Positions 10,494 through 23,900 of a stretch of 62,000 nt of DNA are shown here, one piece after another. The position numbers and the translations under genes were made by a program. Source of the stretch: Branchiostoma floridae. Its lineage: Eukaryota; Chordata; Leptocardii; Amphioxiformes; Branchiostomatidae. Position 1 is the stretch's first letter, and the number at the start of each line of letters is the position of its first letter. Where the stretch lies: contig NC_049992.1 of NCBI RefSeq assembly GCF_000003815.2, positions 14,452,798 to 14,514,797 on the forward strand, written 5' to 3'. The notes under the pieces were generated by a model that ran no database searches, was not told the DNA's origin, and saw nothing but the letters and a program-made list of their open reading frames with translations.

Positions 10494-13400
10494 TTACCTT
10501 GTGTGAAAGAGAAGGACCCGCCAAAGCTCTCCCAACTGGATAAGGAAATAGAAAAAAACCTGTTCAATACCTGTATCAATACCTGTGGAAAATATCGGAT
10601 ACATCATGTGAAAGGTGCATGTTTTCGTTGATAGAGCCATTAGAGTGATGTGATTTTTTATACTATTTTATTTATTCGCATATATTATATGAATCGTAAA
10701 CAAATTAATATGCAGAAAAACTTGCAGGGGTTGTCAGAAGCCTATGTGGCTATTTATGAGCCTCCACTCAGAAACTAGATGGTCTGAATTGTTTAAATCA
10801 TACATAGTAGAATTTATTCAAATAACACATGGCATAAGTTTAAATTATAACATGAAGTATCATAATTAAACAGAACTTACAAATGATCAATGATTAATAC
10901 AAACATAATTTACCAATCATAATGAAATAAAACGGAATTTACCAAAATGTTTCTGCATGTCTTTTGAATGATCTGCTATCAGATTTTAAAGAAAAAAGCA
11001 GAACAACGAAAACGTTACAAGGTCAACAAACAAACAAATCAGGTTATGCTTGGATTAAAGCTATCTTTAGAAGTTTAAAAACTTGGTGACTTACTAGTCG
11101 GACTGGATGCCGTTCTGCTGGGTTCCCAGGTACGAGTCTTGCCCGGGATGTTTGTAGACAGTCACCTGTCCACCTGCGTCCGTGATCTTACCGTCATGGA
11201 TAGCAGCACGGCAGATACCCGAATTCTGTACATGCACAACAATGGCACGTGTTTCAACTGTCCCAAAGACGTGTTTTAATTCTGCACTTTTCAATTAGGA
11301 ATGCCTGCATCGTTGAAAATTAAATGCAACCACGTACTCTATCGTAAGCAAATGCCTTTAGCTGTAGTTATAGTCTAACGCACACACGTTAGGGGGGGGG
11401 GGTGTTTTTGGCACTTTCAGGCGTGTCCCCTTCTTGGTCCCGTGGGATAATCTCCAAGCAGATCCTACGGTGCCATACGATAGTATCAAAGCTGGCCAAC
11501 GTAAGCAAATGCCTTTAGCTGTAGTTATAGTCTAACGCACACACGTTAGGGGGGGGGGGGTGTTTTTGGCACTTTCAGGCGTGTCCCCTTCTTGGTCCCG
11601 TGGGATAATCTCCAAGCAGATCCTACGGTGCCATAAGATAGTATCAAAGCTGGCCAAGGAGTGTAGCCGGCCAAGGGAGTCAAACGGGAACCGGAAGTTT
11701 GATACTACGGGAAGTTTGATACTATACATTACGCACCGTGGATCTGGTTGGAGATTACCGTGGGATCCCTTGTGGCTCCCGGGATATATTTTAGCACGGT
11801 CGGGACCCGGGTTCATTCTAAGTCGGACTTAAAATGAAGCCGGGACCCGGTAAAAAATAGACGCCGTGACCTACCCGTGGGGAACAACGAGGGTATCCCA
11901 GGTATCCGGCAGTCCAGCAGGACACATTTGCGGCTTTATCAAAGAACCCACACATTATAAAAGAAGTGGGTAAATTCGTCTTCCACTGCCTAAAGAATAC
12001 ACCGGTGCAATTGGCACCTGAGCCTTAGTTGTACTGCTATCAGCAGTTACTTACTTCAGTATAGACGCCGGTACCCCAGATAGATTTGACAATTGTAGAG
12101 CATCCAGCAGGGCAAGTAACGCTGCAAAGTAACCACAAAATTGGTTTTACAGCTAATTTGAGACAAATATCATAGTACGAAATCACGAAAAAGACATAAC
12201 TTTTCAACCAAAACACCGCCCCTGTTTTGGGCAAACTACCCGTCTGGACTGTCTACGCCTAGTATAAAACAACGTGGTGAGAGCTGTTTGAAAAGTCTGT
12301 AGCCGCTACGCATCAACTTATGATGCAAGCGAATGATTGATTGATATTGATATTGTACGACGTCGTGTATATCTTACGTGAAGGTTTCGGTGTTGAACTG
12401 CCTGGAGTCAGCATAACAGTCTCCAGTATCTGTGAAATTTTATATTACAATATGATATTAGTATCCCAACCTTTTTGGTGAAAAAGATAGAGATTGGTTG
12501 AACACAAACTGAGAAAATGGAATAATAAATTTAATACTTTATTTTTCTATGACATGTACTGGATAGGGGTGGGTACCGGTAGTGCGTACCGGTACAAAAC
12601 CGTTTTTTCGTGTTTGACTTGTCCGAAAAAACGGACCCGGAAAAAATCAGAGGACCGGTACCGAACCTGTACCTGGATTCTCTGTACCGGTACCCACCCT
12701 TAGTGCGGGGGAATGTCGTCATCAAACTTGTGTAGGACTAGAACTTACCCACGCTCTCAGGTCGGCTGCCGACATGTTCGATGAAGGTGACGTGTAGTTC
12801 TGTCACCATTGCGTCGTTTATCGTGACGTCTAATGTTACACCTGTACTCTCCACAGTTCCAATATGTACTTCAGTGGGAGTCAGCGGTCCTACATACATA
12901 TGTGATAATCATGGGATCATGAGTTAATATAAACTCTACATTATGGTGGTATCTCATTGCATTTTGGGCACCGGTACGGCACTGCGGGGTTCGTTTACGG
13001 CGGCACTGTTGTGTTAGTTTCGCCATTTTTTTGTATAGCGGTACATGTACCAACTGTATACATACATATATGCGTATTTGAATTATCCCTAGTAGTTAAT
13101 TATAACTAGCTTAGATGGGCTAATTCGACACCTGGCTCAGGCATATATATGAGCGTCAGACTAAAAGTGCAAAACATAAAACCTACGTGTAGAGAACGTA
13201 AACAGGACAGGGCTCGACACGCGACGTTCAGTCCAGGAGTCGTCTACAGTCTGCATGGATATCTCGTACACTCTCCCTGGTGTGAGACCCCTACAGTCTG
13301 TCTGCAGTTCTGTAACCTGTAGCATAGGGGCGCGTTGTTAAAAATGCACGTTCTATTGCTGAATGCAAAGGGGAACTGTTGGCTGGTTCGCCAGCGGATT

Positions 13401-16400
13401 TTAGTATGTCAATTTGCGTTAAGAGTGGAAAGGATAGCTGATGATGATGGGTTGGATGGAGTGAGTGAGTGAGTGAGTGAGTGAGTGAGTGAGTGAGTGA
13501 GTGAGTGAGTGAGTGAGTGAGTGAGTGAGTGAGTGAGTGAGTGAGAGTGAGTGAGTGAGTGAGTGAGTGAGTGAGTGAGTGAGTGAGTGAGTGGAATACA
13601 AAGTGAGAGAGGATCTAGGGAATGAAGGAAGGCCGTGGAAGGAAGGAAAGAAGGGGTGAAGGAAAGAAAGAGGAGAGGGAGGAAAGAAGAGGAAGGAAGA
13701 GAGGGATAAAGGAAGGAAAGAATGGAGAAAAGCAAGGAAAAGGGATAGAGGAAAGAATGGAGGGAGGAAGGAAGGAAGGAAGGAAGAAATGAAGGAAGGA
13801 TTAATGAAGGGACACACCTTGCATGCTCCCGTAAGGTTCTGAAGACGTTCCTTGTACATGACGATATAAGACGTGACCGAACTTTCTTCAGGAGGAGAAG
13901 ATGTGAGGACCATGCTTGTCTCTGATACCTCAACAATCTCTGCGTTAGTTGGTGGGTTCGGATCTGTGAAAAACAATGACAGGACGTCCTTAAACATATG
14001 CATGTATCTAATTGGAGAAATATATTAAGTTGGAGGGTCCTTTCATAAAGCGTTCCTTTTAACGCTACGTTCTTACACTTTATCATTCGCTAATATGCAT
14101 TCAAAACAAATATCTAAAAAATGCGTTTATTTTATTACAATTCTATACACGAATATTAGATGCTGAAATAAAAATGTAGCACAAAAGACAAGACTACAAT
14201 GTTGTTACCAAACCTGTTCTAAAGACGTTTTCAACGTAGTCACCCTTGAAGATCCCCTTTGCACCAAGGACATGCGCAGTGTAAGTGGTGGTTGAGCTCA
14301 GTCCGTCCACGGTGAACTGCGTTGCGTTTGCATCCAGGAGGAAAACACTGAAGAACAAGAATCAAAAGCAAAACGGTATTCAATTGTTGCGTCATAATAT
14401 GGAACATTAGCCATTTCGATTTTTAGAAAAAAAAAGGCCTAGGAAAAAAGTGTTGTGCTCCCTGTTTCCCTTCCTACCCTAGAAAAACCTGCCGACACCA
14501 GCCTTTGGGGGGGGGGGTGAAAATGGAGTCACATAGCTCCAGTTAGATTTTTCTTAAATTCAGCCTGCTTCCTATTGAAGTAAAAACACTGCTTATCCCA
14601 TGGCCATTTAATGAAGGATAAATGTAGCTATTATACACGAAATTTAAGTTTGACATTGAAAGACAAGTGTCCTCGTGCATTTCAGTTTATTTGTTCAACT
14701 ATATTGTGAGACCACTAGAGTTTTGGCCAGCCTAAAAAAATTACAAAAAAAAAGATAATCCCTACCTACCGATCCTATTTGTCCATTTGTCCAGGTATTG
14801 GGCAACTTGGCACTCCCTAGGACTAATCACCTTTATTACACATACACTAGGAACGAAATCCTCTGACATTAAATGACGTCAAAGAAACTTACTAATTGCC
14901 CGGGTAGATATACAGCTCCAGTCCCGTCTGCTGCTGTTTGCTGTACATCAACTCCCACCGCAAGGTGGCGTTGTGCGCAGTGTTGGTGACAACCAAATTA
15001 CAGGGCGGCAGCGGCACTGAGAATCAGAAGAAATGTCAACAGGGTTAAACTTAGTACTGCCCACTCACCGATTGCGATGTGCGACGATACTCAACATTTA
15101 GAGGGTCAAACCGGTACTCCGCAAAGCGTGCCTGATTAGGAATAGGTGTGATTAGAATGAAACGTTATGTTACAAAGAGAAATAGACTCTCTATATATTT
15201 ATGTACATTCACAGTCATATAAAGTACAAAAGTTGTATTTATTTCTTACTTGGCGACTTTCGTCCAAAGATGGCGACCCTATCTGCAATACCGACAGTGG
15301 CCCCTGTATGTTGTACAGAAAAAAAAGATGTTAAAACATGATACTTCCAAACAACTAGTGACTGCAGCATATTTTGTAGTGACGGTAGTGGTAGTACAAT
15401 ATGTAGGTTCAATTTTGTTATTATGAATTCTTGCATTATACTGTGCCAACAAAGTGCTTCTTTCGATGATTTACGTATACCAATGGTTCAATTAGTAATA
15501 TAGTAAATGGGTCAATAGAACAACGACTGTGAGTGAGTGAGTGAGTGAGTGAGTGAGTGAGTGAGTGAGTGAGTGAGTGAGTGAGTATGTGTGAGTATGT
15601 GTGAGTGAGTGAGTATGTGTGAGTGAGCATGTGTGAGTGAGTGAGTGAGTGAGTGAGTGAGTGAGTGAGTGAGTGAGTGAGTGAGTGAGTGAGTGAGTGA
15701 GTGAGTGAGTGAGTGAGTAGGTGAGTGAGGAATGTTTTTACCTGGATGTTAAGGGTAGGAAATAAGGAGAACCCACATACGTGTACACTATTGGACTATT
15801 TCGTTGCTAATCTTGTTATATAGTTAATGAACGTGAATCAAAGATACGATTTCCATACCTTGTACTGCAGGGAGATCAAACCGCCATTCGCCACTTCCGG
15901 TTATGGTCCTGTATCCGAAATGACGTATTTCCGGACCGTCCGCTTCGTTCAATGTTAGGAATGGCTGTGTATCGGACCCCATTCCAACTTCAATGGTATC
16001 GCCCTCCCAACTGATCCAAAACTCGCGAAATTCCTGGTTGGAGAGGATGAAACTAGTTGTCGTCGATTTGGATTTAGTTTGTGATTTCAGCTCTGATTCG
16101 TAGTTGTTCCAGGTACCAAGGATGACGTGATACATGTCCTCTGTCTCCTAAATATAAGGAACAAAGTTTAAAATTAGAGATAAATCTTTCTACAGGATGA
16201 AGCGTAAGCAGATAAGACAGCAGATAGGACAGACGTCATATAACGTACAGATACCTTTAATTTCAGAGCACCTTGCCTAAGCTCGAGTAATATCCTGGAT
16301 TTGAGCATCGAAACTTGACAACGAACTCGCGTGCTTTGAACTCAACCCCAAGGCATGGCATTTCTATGCATTAGAAAGGATAGTTCATTTCATGTATATT

Positions 16401-19400
16401 GCAATTGTTGTAATATAATGTACTACTACAACTATATGTGTAGTATTAGATTTTTGTTACCTATACATCGATATCACCCGATGCAATTGTTGCGAAATAG
16501 ATCACTTTGCTAACGTTTCGATGCCTATCATACATCTGCCTCAGAGCTTCTAACTGGAGTTATGCTTATCGCCGTTATATGTAGCCGATGTAGGTGGCGC
16601 TTTTGTGGCGAGAACACAATCCCAAATGTGGCTGAGTTTGTATTCCATTCGTCATAATTCATATCTGGAGTTTGCAAGAAGTAGACCTCGAGTTAAAAGC
16701 TCTGAGGAAGATGTATGACAGGCATAGAAACGTCAGCAAGTAATATCAACTAGTTGTGCAAAAGAAATCTCTACTATTCAATATGCTGTGCCTATTGTTA
16801 TAGCAGTGTTGTCATGCAATATCTATTAGTATTGGAAGTTCAAAGTTGTATTTCCAATTAAAGAAAAATCTCTTGACGGTATGAATTGCCTTGTGTCAGT
16901 TTTACGTATTAGATATTTGTTACCTAAACATCCCCGATGCAATTGTTGTGAAACAAATTTAGATCACCATTCATATAAATGTGTTAAGAAACTTATTATG
17001 ATTGATGATGACTAGTGGATCATATGCCGTACCCAATTTTCCGCAGACAGAGCCACGTGCGCCTCCTGTGTGGCCTTCACCTGGAAGCGGAGCCTTCCCC
17101 GACCCCCGGCGGGAGACAGGTCCCACTTGTAGTCCGGTACTGACTCGTACGTGAGTGGAGCTGACACTGTGGGGGCGTAAAAACAGAGAAATCACAATAA
17201 TAAGGATCTGCAGGCACAAACTGAACGTAGAAGTTGGAAGATATTTTAAAATTCCCAGAGGTTTGGTTCATCCTGTCTAAATGAGATTGAGGATGAGCGT
17301 CACTTTATCATGCATTGTCCTCGATATGATGACAAACGGTCAAAGCTGCTCATCTTTCTTTCCGCCAGCTCAAATGATTTTTTTACTTAATGGTCACCAC
17401 GTAACAAGACCTGAAGGCCACTCCAAGGTTACGGGTTACATTGCAACTGTAACAGCTAGCGTCTTTTCACCCTATGTCAGAAACATCATGATTGTGTTGA
17501 GACCAGCTCAATTACTCACTATGAGTAAGGACTAACTGACCCAATGGGCAAAGCAGGGGTGACAAGGGGTGCTCGGGAGATTCCCTACCCCATTTTGAAA
17601 ATTTGATACGTTCTGTTCAGTGGATATCTACATCCTAGGAGGTGATAACCCTTACGGCGTGCAAATAGGTAATATATAAAAAAAATGTTTAGACCTTAGA
17701 ACCAATGGTGTAAATGATACTCTAGACTCAACATGCTGAAATGTTGGTACTTATTCGTAGACGTTCATGTAGGTAATCCATTGTAAACTCTTGTTTGTTC
17801 ACATATATAATTGTCGGAACAAACTTTGCTAACTGCCTGTTTGTCCGACGTACTTATGTCAGGGATGAGAGTTTACACAATAATAGCGATAATAGTGACC
17901 GCAGAATAAAGGGATCAAAAGCATATATTTCAACTGCTTGATGATTATGAAATGGTCGATGATAGCTAAGCAGTGAGCCTTTACCTTGGTAAATATCTAT
18001 TGCCCATCCACCTCCACACGTCTCTTCAGAATTCCCACTGCATGGCATTGTACAGCCGCCAGAGGGCGTCTCAGAGTTAAGGTCCACGAAGTGGGTGGAT
18101 GTGCCACAGTAACACTCCTCGCCGCCTTCAACTCCTGTCAAAACAAAACATTAAGTAGGCTAATTTTCTAAGTGGTTTGCACGTCAAATGGGTTCATAAG
18201 TAAAGAAGAATAGTCATCATTGCTCAGAGATTGTTGTCTAGAATTCTTTTCATTCGTAGAAATTAATGTTTATCCCATAAGACAATTGCAACAGCTCAGG
18301 GATTACCTTCGAAAATATATGATATCAAATTTGAAGTTAACACAATCGTCCAGGCGCACACGTGTAACTAAAAATTGAGAGAAAACTTTTCTTCGACAAT
18401 TTCTTCTTCGTCCATATAGTAGGTCACAAAGTAAGCATATGACTACTTATGAAACTTATGAAGACGCAAATACAGCTAACAATTAGTGTAAAGATATACA
18501 CCAGAAATGTAACAATCGTGAAATGCCCTTTACATTAACGTGTCTATAAAGTTAAACAATACCTGCAAGACTGTAGCCGTTTTTCCTACACCAGTAACCA
18601 CAATGGACGACGGTCTGTTGGCTTGAAATGTGCCTCTCATACTTTAAAATCCTTTCGTTGTAGTCAACATAGCAACCAAGGTGTACAAGTTCTGATGCTG
18701 AAAAATGGAAGAAAGCAATGGAACGATTCAATTTTCATATGGAAAATCACAATATCATATGATTTCAAAGATAGGGTAAAAAAAGAAACCATCAGTATTG
18801 CGTACTTTTTCAATTCCCTGAACTATCCCATTTTCATGAAGCTATGCTATGTCATCATCACGTACCTTCGCTAAAGTGGGCAGCCTGACTGGTTGTCCTG
18901 GCGTATAGAAACTGTGGTTGGAGACCAACAGTGTCCATCCATGGGCACATCCTGTGCCCCTCCACCCCGCCTATACCCAGAGTCCAACCCGCGAACTCCG
19001 TGAGGCACGATGGGGCAGAACTAGTACCCACCAGTGCAAGGTTACTAGAGGAGAATCAGAAAATGACAAGGTTGGGCATTTATTTTTTAAATGAACATGT
19101 ATACAGCAAGGGGCATAATCAATCATAGCATTGCCATTGATTTGATTGGGACTTTTTTGGTCGATAAGTGCAAGTAAAGGCAGAATTCATGATAAACTTA
19201 CTTCGTATTATGTACAACATGTTGAAAACGTTTCTCATGTTATCATACCCTCTAGCCCGAATCGATGATGATAATACTTAGTATCAGAAACCATCTTCAA
19301 GAGGATAATTCCTTTACGTTACGTGTAAATATTTGCTCAATTTTCTGTCAACTTTGTTGTTACCAAGGAGGTTGAAAAAACGAAAATAACCTTTAAGTGG

Positions 19401-20952
19401 TAAGCATTAGTTGTCAAGAAACCCCAAACATGCAGTTTCTAAAGCTGGATAAATAAATTTTCCTTGGCCAGAACCAAGGAACAATCAGCGAAGATCAGTA
19501 TTAATAGTAGCGTGATAGGATTCGATGGATGGTTTACGCTCTATTTCCTGCTCGGTTAGAGCGAGATTTGCCAGTGAATAGCATTGGTAGTCTGTTAATG
19601 GAGACGATTATGGGTATTAAGGACCAGAGTATAAAAGAAGAATGGACAAGTCACGCAACTTCTCAAACCTTTGTAAATAGAAGAAATCATCTGTTGCTAA
19701 GCGCACGAAAAAGTTCTTTATACTCTTAATTCCTCTTTTGTGGACTCTCAATTGTCAACGCATAAGCAAAAGATTTGTCCAATAGCATATTTGCTGAATA
19801 AACGTATGATTGTATCTATTATCATTTATACATTTATACATCGTTACGATACGTCTACTTATGGCACAATACGCCATTGTCAAGATGCACGTGTGCACGG
19901 ACTCGTTTGAGACAATTTGTCAGTGTCTCAGTCATGTTATCTTAAAGGTAAGGAAATAAAATTTGAGACAAATGTAAAGGAATGGTGCACAGGTTATTCT
20001 ATTGTAATGCTCTATGACTTAATAATACATGAAGTAGTACTAGGATGACGTAACAGCACTACATATATATGCATGATCCAGGACAGCGTTCATTCGTGGC
20101 TGCTCAATACCAAGGACAGCGTAACGCGCCTATGATATGTAGTTGTGCAGTACCCAGATATTTAGTGTCAAGGGCAGCATAACAGACCCCAGAATGGCTT
20201 TTCAATACCAAGGGCAGCGTAACGGACCCAAAATGACTTTTCAGTACCAAGGACAGCATAACGGACCCAAAATGGATTTCAGTACCAAGGACAGCGTAAT
20301 GCGCTCATTGGTGACTGTTTAGTACCAAGGACAGCATACCGGACCCAAAACTGGCTTTTCAGTACCAAGGGCGCGGCAGCATAACGCACCAATATGTGGT
20401 TGTTCAGTACCAAGGACAGCGTAACGCGGCCATACGTTGCTGTTCAGTACCAAAGACGGCGTAACGTGCCCATATGTGACTGGTCAGTCCCAAGGACAGG
20501 GTGGTGCGCTCACTTGCGGCTGTTCAACACCAAGGACAGCATAACGTACTTGGTACTGAACAGTATTAGTGGCTGTTCTGTACCAAGAACAGCACAGTTA
20601 ATCAGACTAAAAAACAAAACAAAAAACTCACGTATTCATATCTGCCAGATTCGTTGCCATCCCCCAGAGGTAGTTTCCCCACGTTGATTCAGTCATGGCG
20701 TCCCGATGGAACCAGGAGGTGCTGTTTGTGCACTGAGGGTTAAACTGCATCTCGGCCACTGCCTCCACTCCCTCATAGAAGACGATTTGCACCTGTGAAT
20801 GAAATAGGGGATTCGTTGTCAGCTGTCAGCTCAAGTATTAGCATGGGGAGCCTAGAGAGATGGGATCTACTACTACTACTACTAACTCGTTACTACTACG
20901 ACTACTTTTACTTCTACTACTACTTTTACTACTAATAATAATAATAATAACA

Positions 20953-20983
<31 letters not shown>

Positions 20984-23900
20984 TACCACAACTACGACTA
21001 CTACACTTCCACTACTGCCCAGCTACTGCGATGGCCCATCCGAAAGCAAATCAAAGCAGATTATCTTCGTCAGCTTATCAATGTTCAAGCACAGTAATGA
21101 AAATGTTCTCTACTATAGCCTTCTTCGGGTGCAGATGACCCATCACGTGTGGTACGTGACCGCGACAAAGTCAGCAATTAATTACACTTAACGTTACAAT
21201 TCTTGCGCTACCTTTAAACGGTATGCTGTCGTCAGGATTCCCTTCTTCGCAACAAAAATAGTCAACCGTGACCCGGCAAAAGTCAAACAAATAACCTGTG
21301 AATCACCTTGTCAAAGCCTTCATCTTCCCAACTGTCAAACAGGCTGCTTCTAAAGTTGTCTGGGGCGGAGAGTAGTTCAAATGTCGTCTGAGTATTCTCG
21401 TCCCCAGAGCAGGAGGTGCACTCGTCTGTCCAGACGTCCGTACTTGTGACATTTGTGCCAGCGTCTGCCTTTGCCAGGAGTACTGAAACACCAAATCGCG
21501 AGGCTTTTAATGACTAATTTTTAAAAGCTTCACACAACTAATTCTACCAATCTTCAGATTGCTAACTGAATGAAGTTTTAAGTCCATTCGGAATGTTTAG
21601 ATAAAGATCGTTTGGACTATAAGGCCATGTTGATTTGATTATATGATTATATGGATGACCTACTCTGGGAACACCAAAACTGATGTGAGCGTGCGAATAA
21701 AAAACAAAGTTTGGCCAAAAGTTAACGTTGATTACATGAAGATAGTATTCTAAAACGAGTCGGATTCTCCACCAAACAAATTCCTTTGTAGCTAAATTGG
21801 CCATTGTTTTCAGTATCGCCAATGCACAAGTTTTCACAGACAATCAGATCCAGATTCAGTGACTGACAAAATTAATGGTTAGACAAATCCCATTTAGGTC
21901 GCTGCAAGATCGCAGCGGGCTCGCTATCTAGTGGAATGTAGACACTAGGGCTGGGCATCGGTACAGCGTACCAGTACAAAACCGGTTTTTCTTATTGGAC
22001 CAGTCCAGAAAAACCGGACCTAAAAAAATTTGGTGGACCGGATGTTGGACCGATTAGAAAATTAACAGATTATTTTATCAGGTATTCACACGTTTTGGGG
22101 CTTGCAGGTGGAACAAAATAAGAAGAGTGAAGTAGAATAGGGTTTATAGTAATTTATACCCAGTTTTACAGCCAATCGTACAGGTGTAGTTAGCGTTGTA
22201 GGGTTTTAAAACGCAAGGGTAAGTCTAATACATTTAACCTCCACCAGACAGATTTCTTTGTAGTGAAATGGACCATCAATATGAGTCATACTGAATCAGG
22301 TCCAGGTTCAGGTCCGGACCTGATCCTTTGGACCTGAACCGGACCTGGACCTGAATTCTCTGTACCGTTACCCACCCCTAGTTGACACCAATGGCCCCGT
22401 TTTACCTCCTATCCCGGCTGGTGGACAGAACCGCCACCGCGCGATCTTATCCATGTTGTATCCCACGCTGTACCCCACGTGTAGAATAGGCAGCGGTTCG
22501 GGGTCCACCCACGACATGAATGGACTGATCTCCCCACCCCTTCCCACAGCAATGGTACCGCCCGACCACGTGATCCAGAAACCTCTGAGCTCATGTTCCG
22601 AAAGAATACCTGTACGTGTCAACAAGTGTTTTTGATATTTCATTACACGGAAATCACACAGAATCCGTGGGAAGCTGTGAGGATACAAATAATGCTGTTT
22701 AGCAATGAATAGATAATGTAGCCTTTTATCATGTTCGATGTAACGCTATTTCCATAATTGTACACCTCTTTTTTCTTGCACAAGAATACATTTAAGGATA
22801 AGGCCTACGTCACATTTTATAGCCGGGGGCCGGCCGGGCTATTTGCGGAAACGAAAAATTAAAGTTTAGGCCAAGAAATGTGCACGAGGCATGTTGATGA
22901 ACTATTTTTGGCTTTGTGTTGTTTTTTTGGCTTCTATATCATACTTTTCGTTCCCCAAAACTGCCCGGCCGGGCCCCGGTTTGGACATAAATTTGACGTC
23001 AGCTACGCAGGACTCAGAAGCGGGTATTTTATCAATATAAAGTTGAGTTGGTCCAAACAGCTCATATCATTGACCAGCCATACCCATGGCGAATTTCATT
23101 TGAGCGATAGACCAATTACAAGGACTATGAAGACAGGGAGGAGTCTTAGAAATAACTCAATACTAAGAACCCGTACAAAAATACTCATTTCTTAATTTCT
23201 TCATAAAGCTCGTCTTTACAATGGCTAAGGACATATCAGTATTGTTCTTGTGACGTTCTTGTGACTTACTTGGTGCCAGTATGTGTACATTTTCTTTTTA
23301 TTTAATTATCTTTATTCGGAGTCTGCTCGTATGTATATACCTGTTAACTTAGTTTGATTGTAATATGCATTGCTGATGTTTGTGTAAAATCAACACAATT
23401 CAATGTCCTAAACATTGTAAACTATACTAGTTGATACTCAATAAAATTGAAATTGAATTGAAATTGAAATGTGTTGTACAATGGTCCATCAGAGCTAGTG
23501 AAATAATTGCTTAGGCAGCAAACTTTTCCAAAATGGAAAGGAAACTTACCATGGGTTGTCACCGACGCCACAGTCCTAAAGTTACCATTGGTCCTTTTTC
23601 TAATCACTGAATTGGAATTGCCATCTTTGCCAATGTTAATTATGTACAGATTGTCGATATAGCTGTTTTCCTCGGAAAGCGCCAGGACAGCATTTTTTAT
23701 GACTTGCACCTCGAAGAAGACTCGTGGTTCCGTGACGGGGGGTAAGTCCCAGCGGTAGGTTTTGTCGTTCGTTATTCGAGTAGCGCACGCTGTAAGACAG
23801 AAATTGCAAAGTCACATTTCTGCTAATTCGACCAGTCAAACGGCAGACATTTTGAATTACGAATTTTCTAAGGATAACGGCAAAACTTTGAGAGTTACTG

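Larger units (their letters stand above)
10494..12429 (-). other. Exons 19-22 of gene A: LCCL domain
   Basis: Exon 19 (12378-12429) encodes DTGDCYADSRQFNTETF, exon 20 (12055-12121) VTCPAGCSTIVKSIWGTGVY, exon 21 (11095-11225) NSGICRAAIHDG then GGQVTVYKHPGQDSYLGTQ and NGI, and the very short exon 22 (10494-10536) WESFGGSFSFTQ. The order TCPAGC....IWGT..Y...S.IC.AAIH.G....GG.V.V...PG...Y.G..(Q)NG(I/V)...W..SF.F is the complete LCCL domain known from cochlin, Limulus factor C and LGL1, including its four cysteines. These proteins are extracellular; LCCL domains in factor C and cochlin are linked to innate immunity and lipopolysaccharide binding, which I do not infer here. Confidence 0.85.
12749..15016 (-). 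other. Exons 14-18 of gene A: fibronectin type III-like repeats
   Basis: Exons 14 (14893-15016) and 15 (14214-14347) encode one FN3 domain: PLPPCNLVVTNTAHNATLRW ... LELYIYPGN / FTVDGLSSTTTYTAHVLGAK. Exons 16 (13818-13963) and 17 (13187-13316) encode another: PNPPTNAEIVEVSETSMVL ... VTSYIVMYKE / LTPG.VYEISMQTVDD. Exon 18 (12749-12889), RPLTPTEVHIGTVESTGVTL, starts like a third FN3 domain but runs into the LCCL region without a recognisable second half. Pro-rich starts, central Trp/hydrophobic residues and the L.P...Y...V motif mark FN3. Each domain is split by an intron near its middle. A pure GTGA microsatellite and a GGAA-rich tract fill the intron beside exon 16. Confidence 0.75.
15250..17166 (-). 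other. Exons 11-13 of gene A: third FAMeT domain
   Basis: Exon 11 (17033-17166) encodes APLTYESVPDYKWDLSPAGG, the FQVKA strand and ALSAENW. Exon 12 (15859-16147) encodes DMYHVILGTWNNYESELK, FILSNQEFREFWISWEGD, IEVGMGSD and IRHFGYRTITGSGEWRFDLP. The 54-bp exon 13 (15250-15303) adds ATVGIADRVAIFGRK. It matches the two upstream FAMeT copies (FILS..E.R.FWISW, VG, FGY), but its internal intron lies at a different place, between ALSAEN and DMYH, so it was acquired separately or was re-split. It is separated from copies one and two by the unknown module and the WSC domain. Confidence 0.72.
18866..21482 (-). other. Exons 6-8 of gene A: unrecognised Cys/Trp-containing module
   Basis: Exon 6 (21307-21482) encodes VLLAKADAGTNVTSTDVWTD followed by ECTSCSGDE, exon 7 (20632-20792) VQIVFYEGVEAVAEMQFN then CTNSTSWFHRD and TWGNYLWGMATN, and exon 8 (18866-19044) LALVGTSSAPSC, EFAGWTLGIGGVEGHRMC and LYARTTSQAAHF. 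Junction phases (0 and 2) are consistent, so all three are coding and belong to the same transcript. The alternating hydrophobic pattern (VQIVFYEG, AEMQFN, LALVG, FLYAR) suggests a beta-sandwich with cysteines and tryptophans. I cannot place it in a named family. It lies between the second FAMeT domain and the WSC domain. Confidence 0.6.

Noticed and set aside
13409-14086. Minus-strand frames of 225 and 194 residues
   Set aside because: Mostly translations of (GTGA)n and GGAA tracts as Thr-His-Ser and Phe-Leu-Pro-Ser. Only the part 13818-13963 is a real FN3 exon.
20860-21138. 92-residue plus-strand frame rich in Leu and Ile
   Set aside because: Translation of the ACT/AAT microsatellite.
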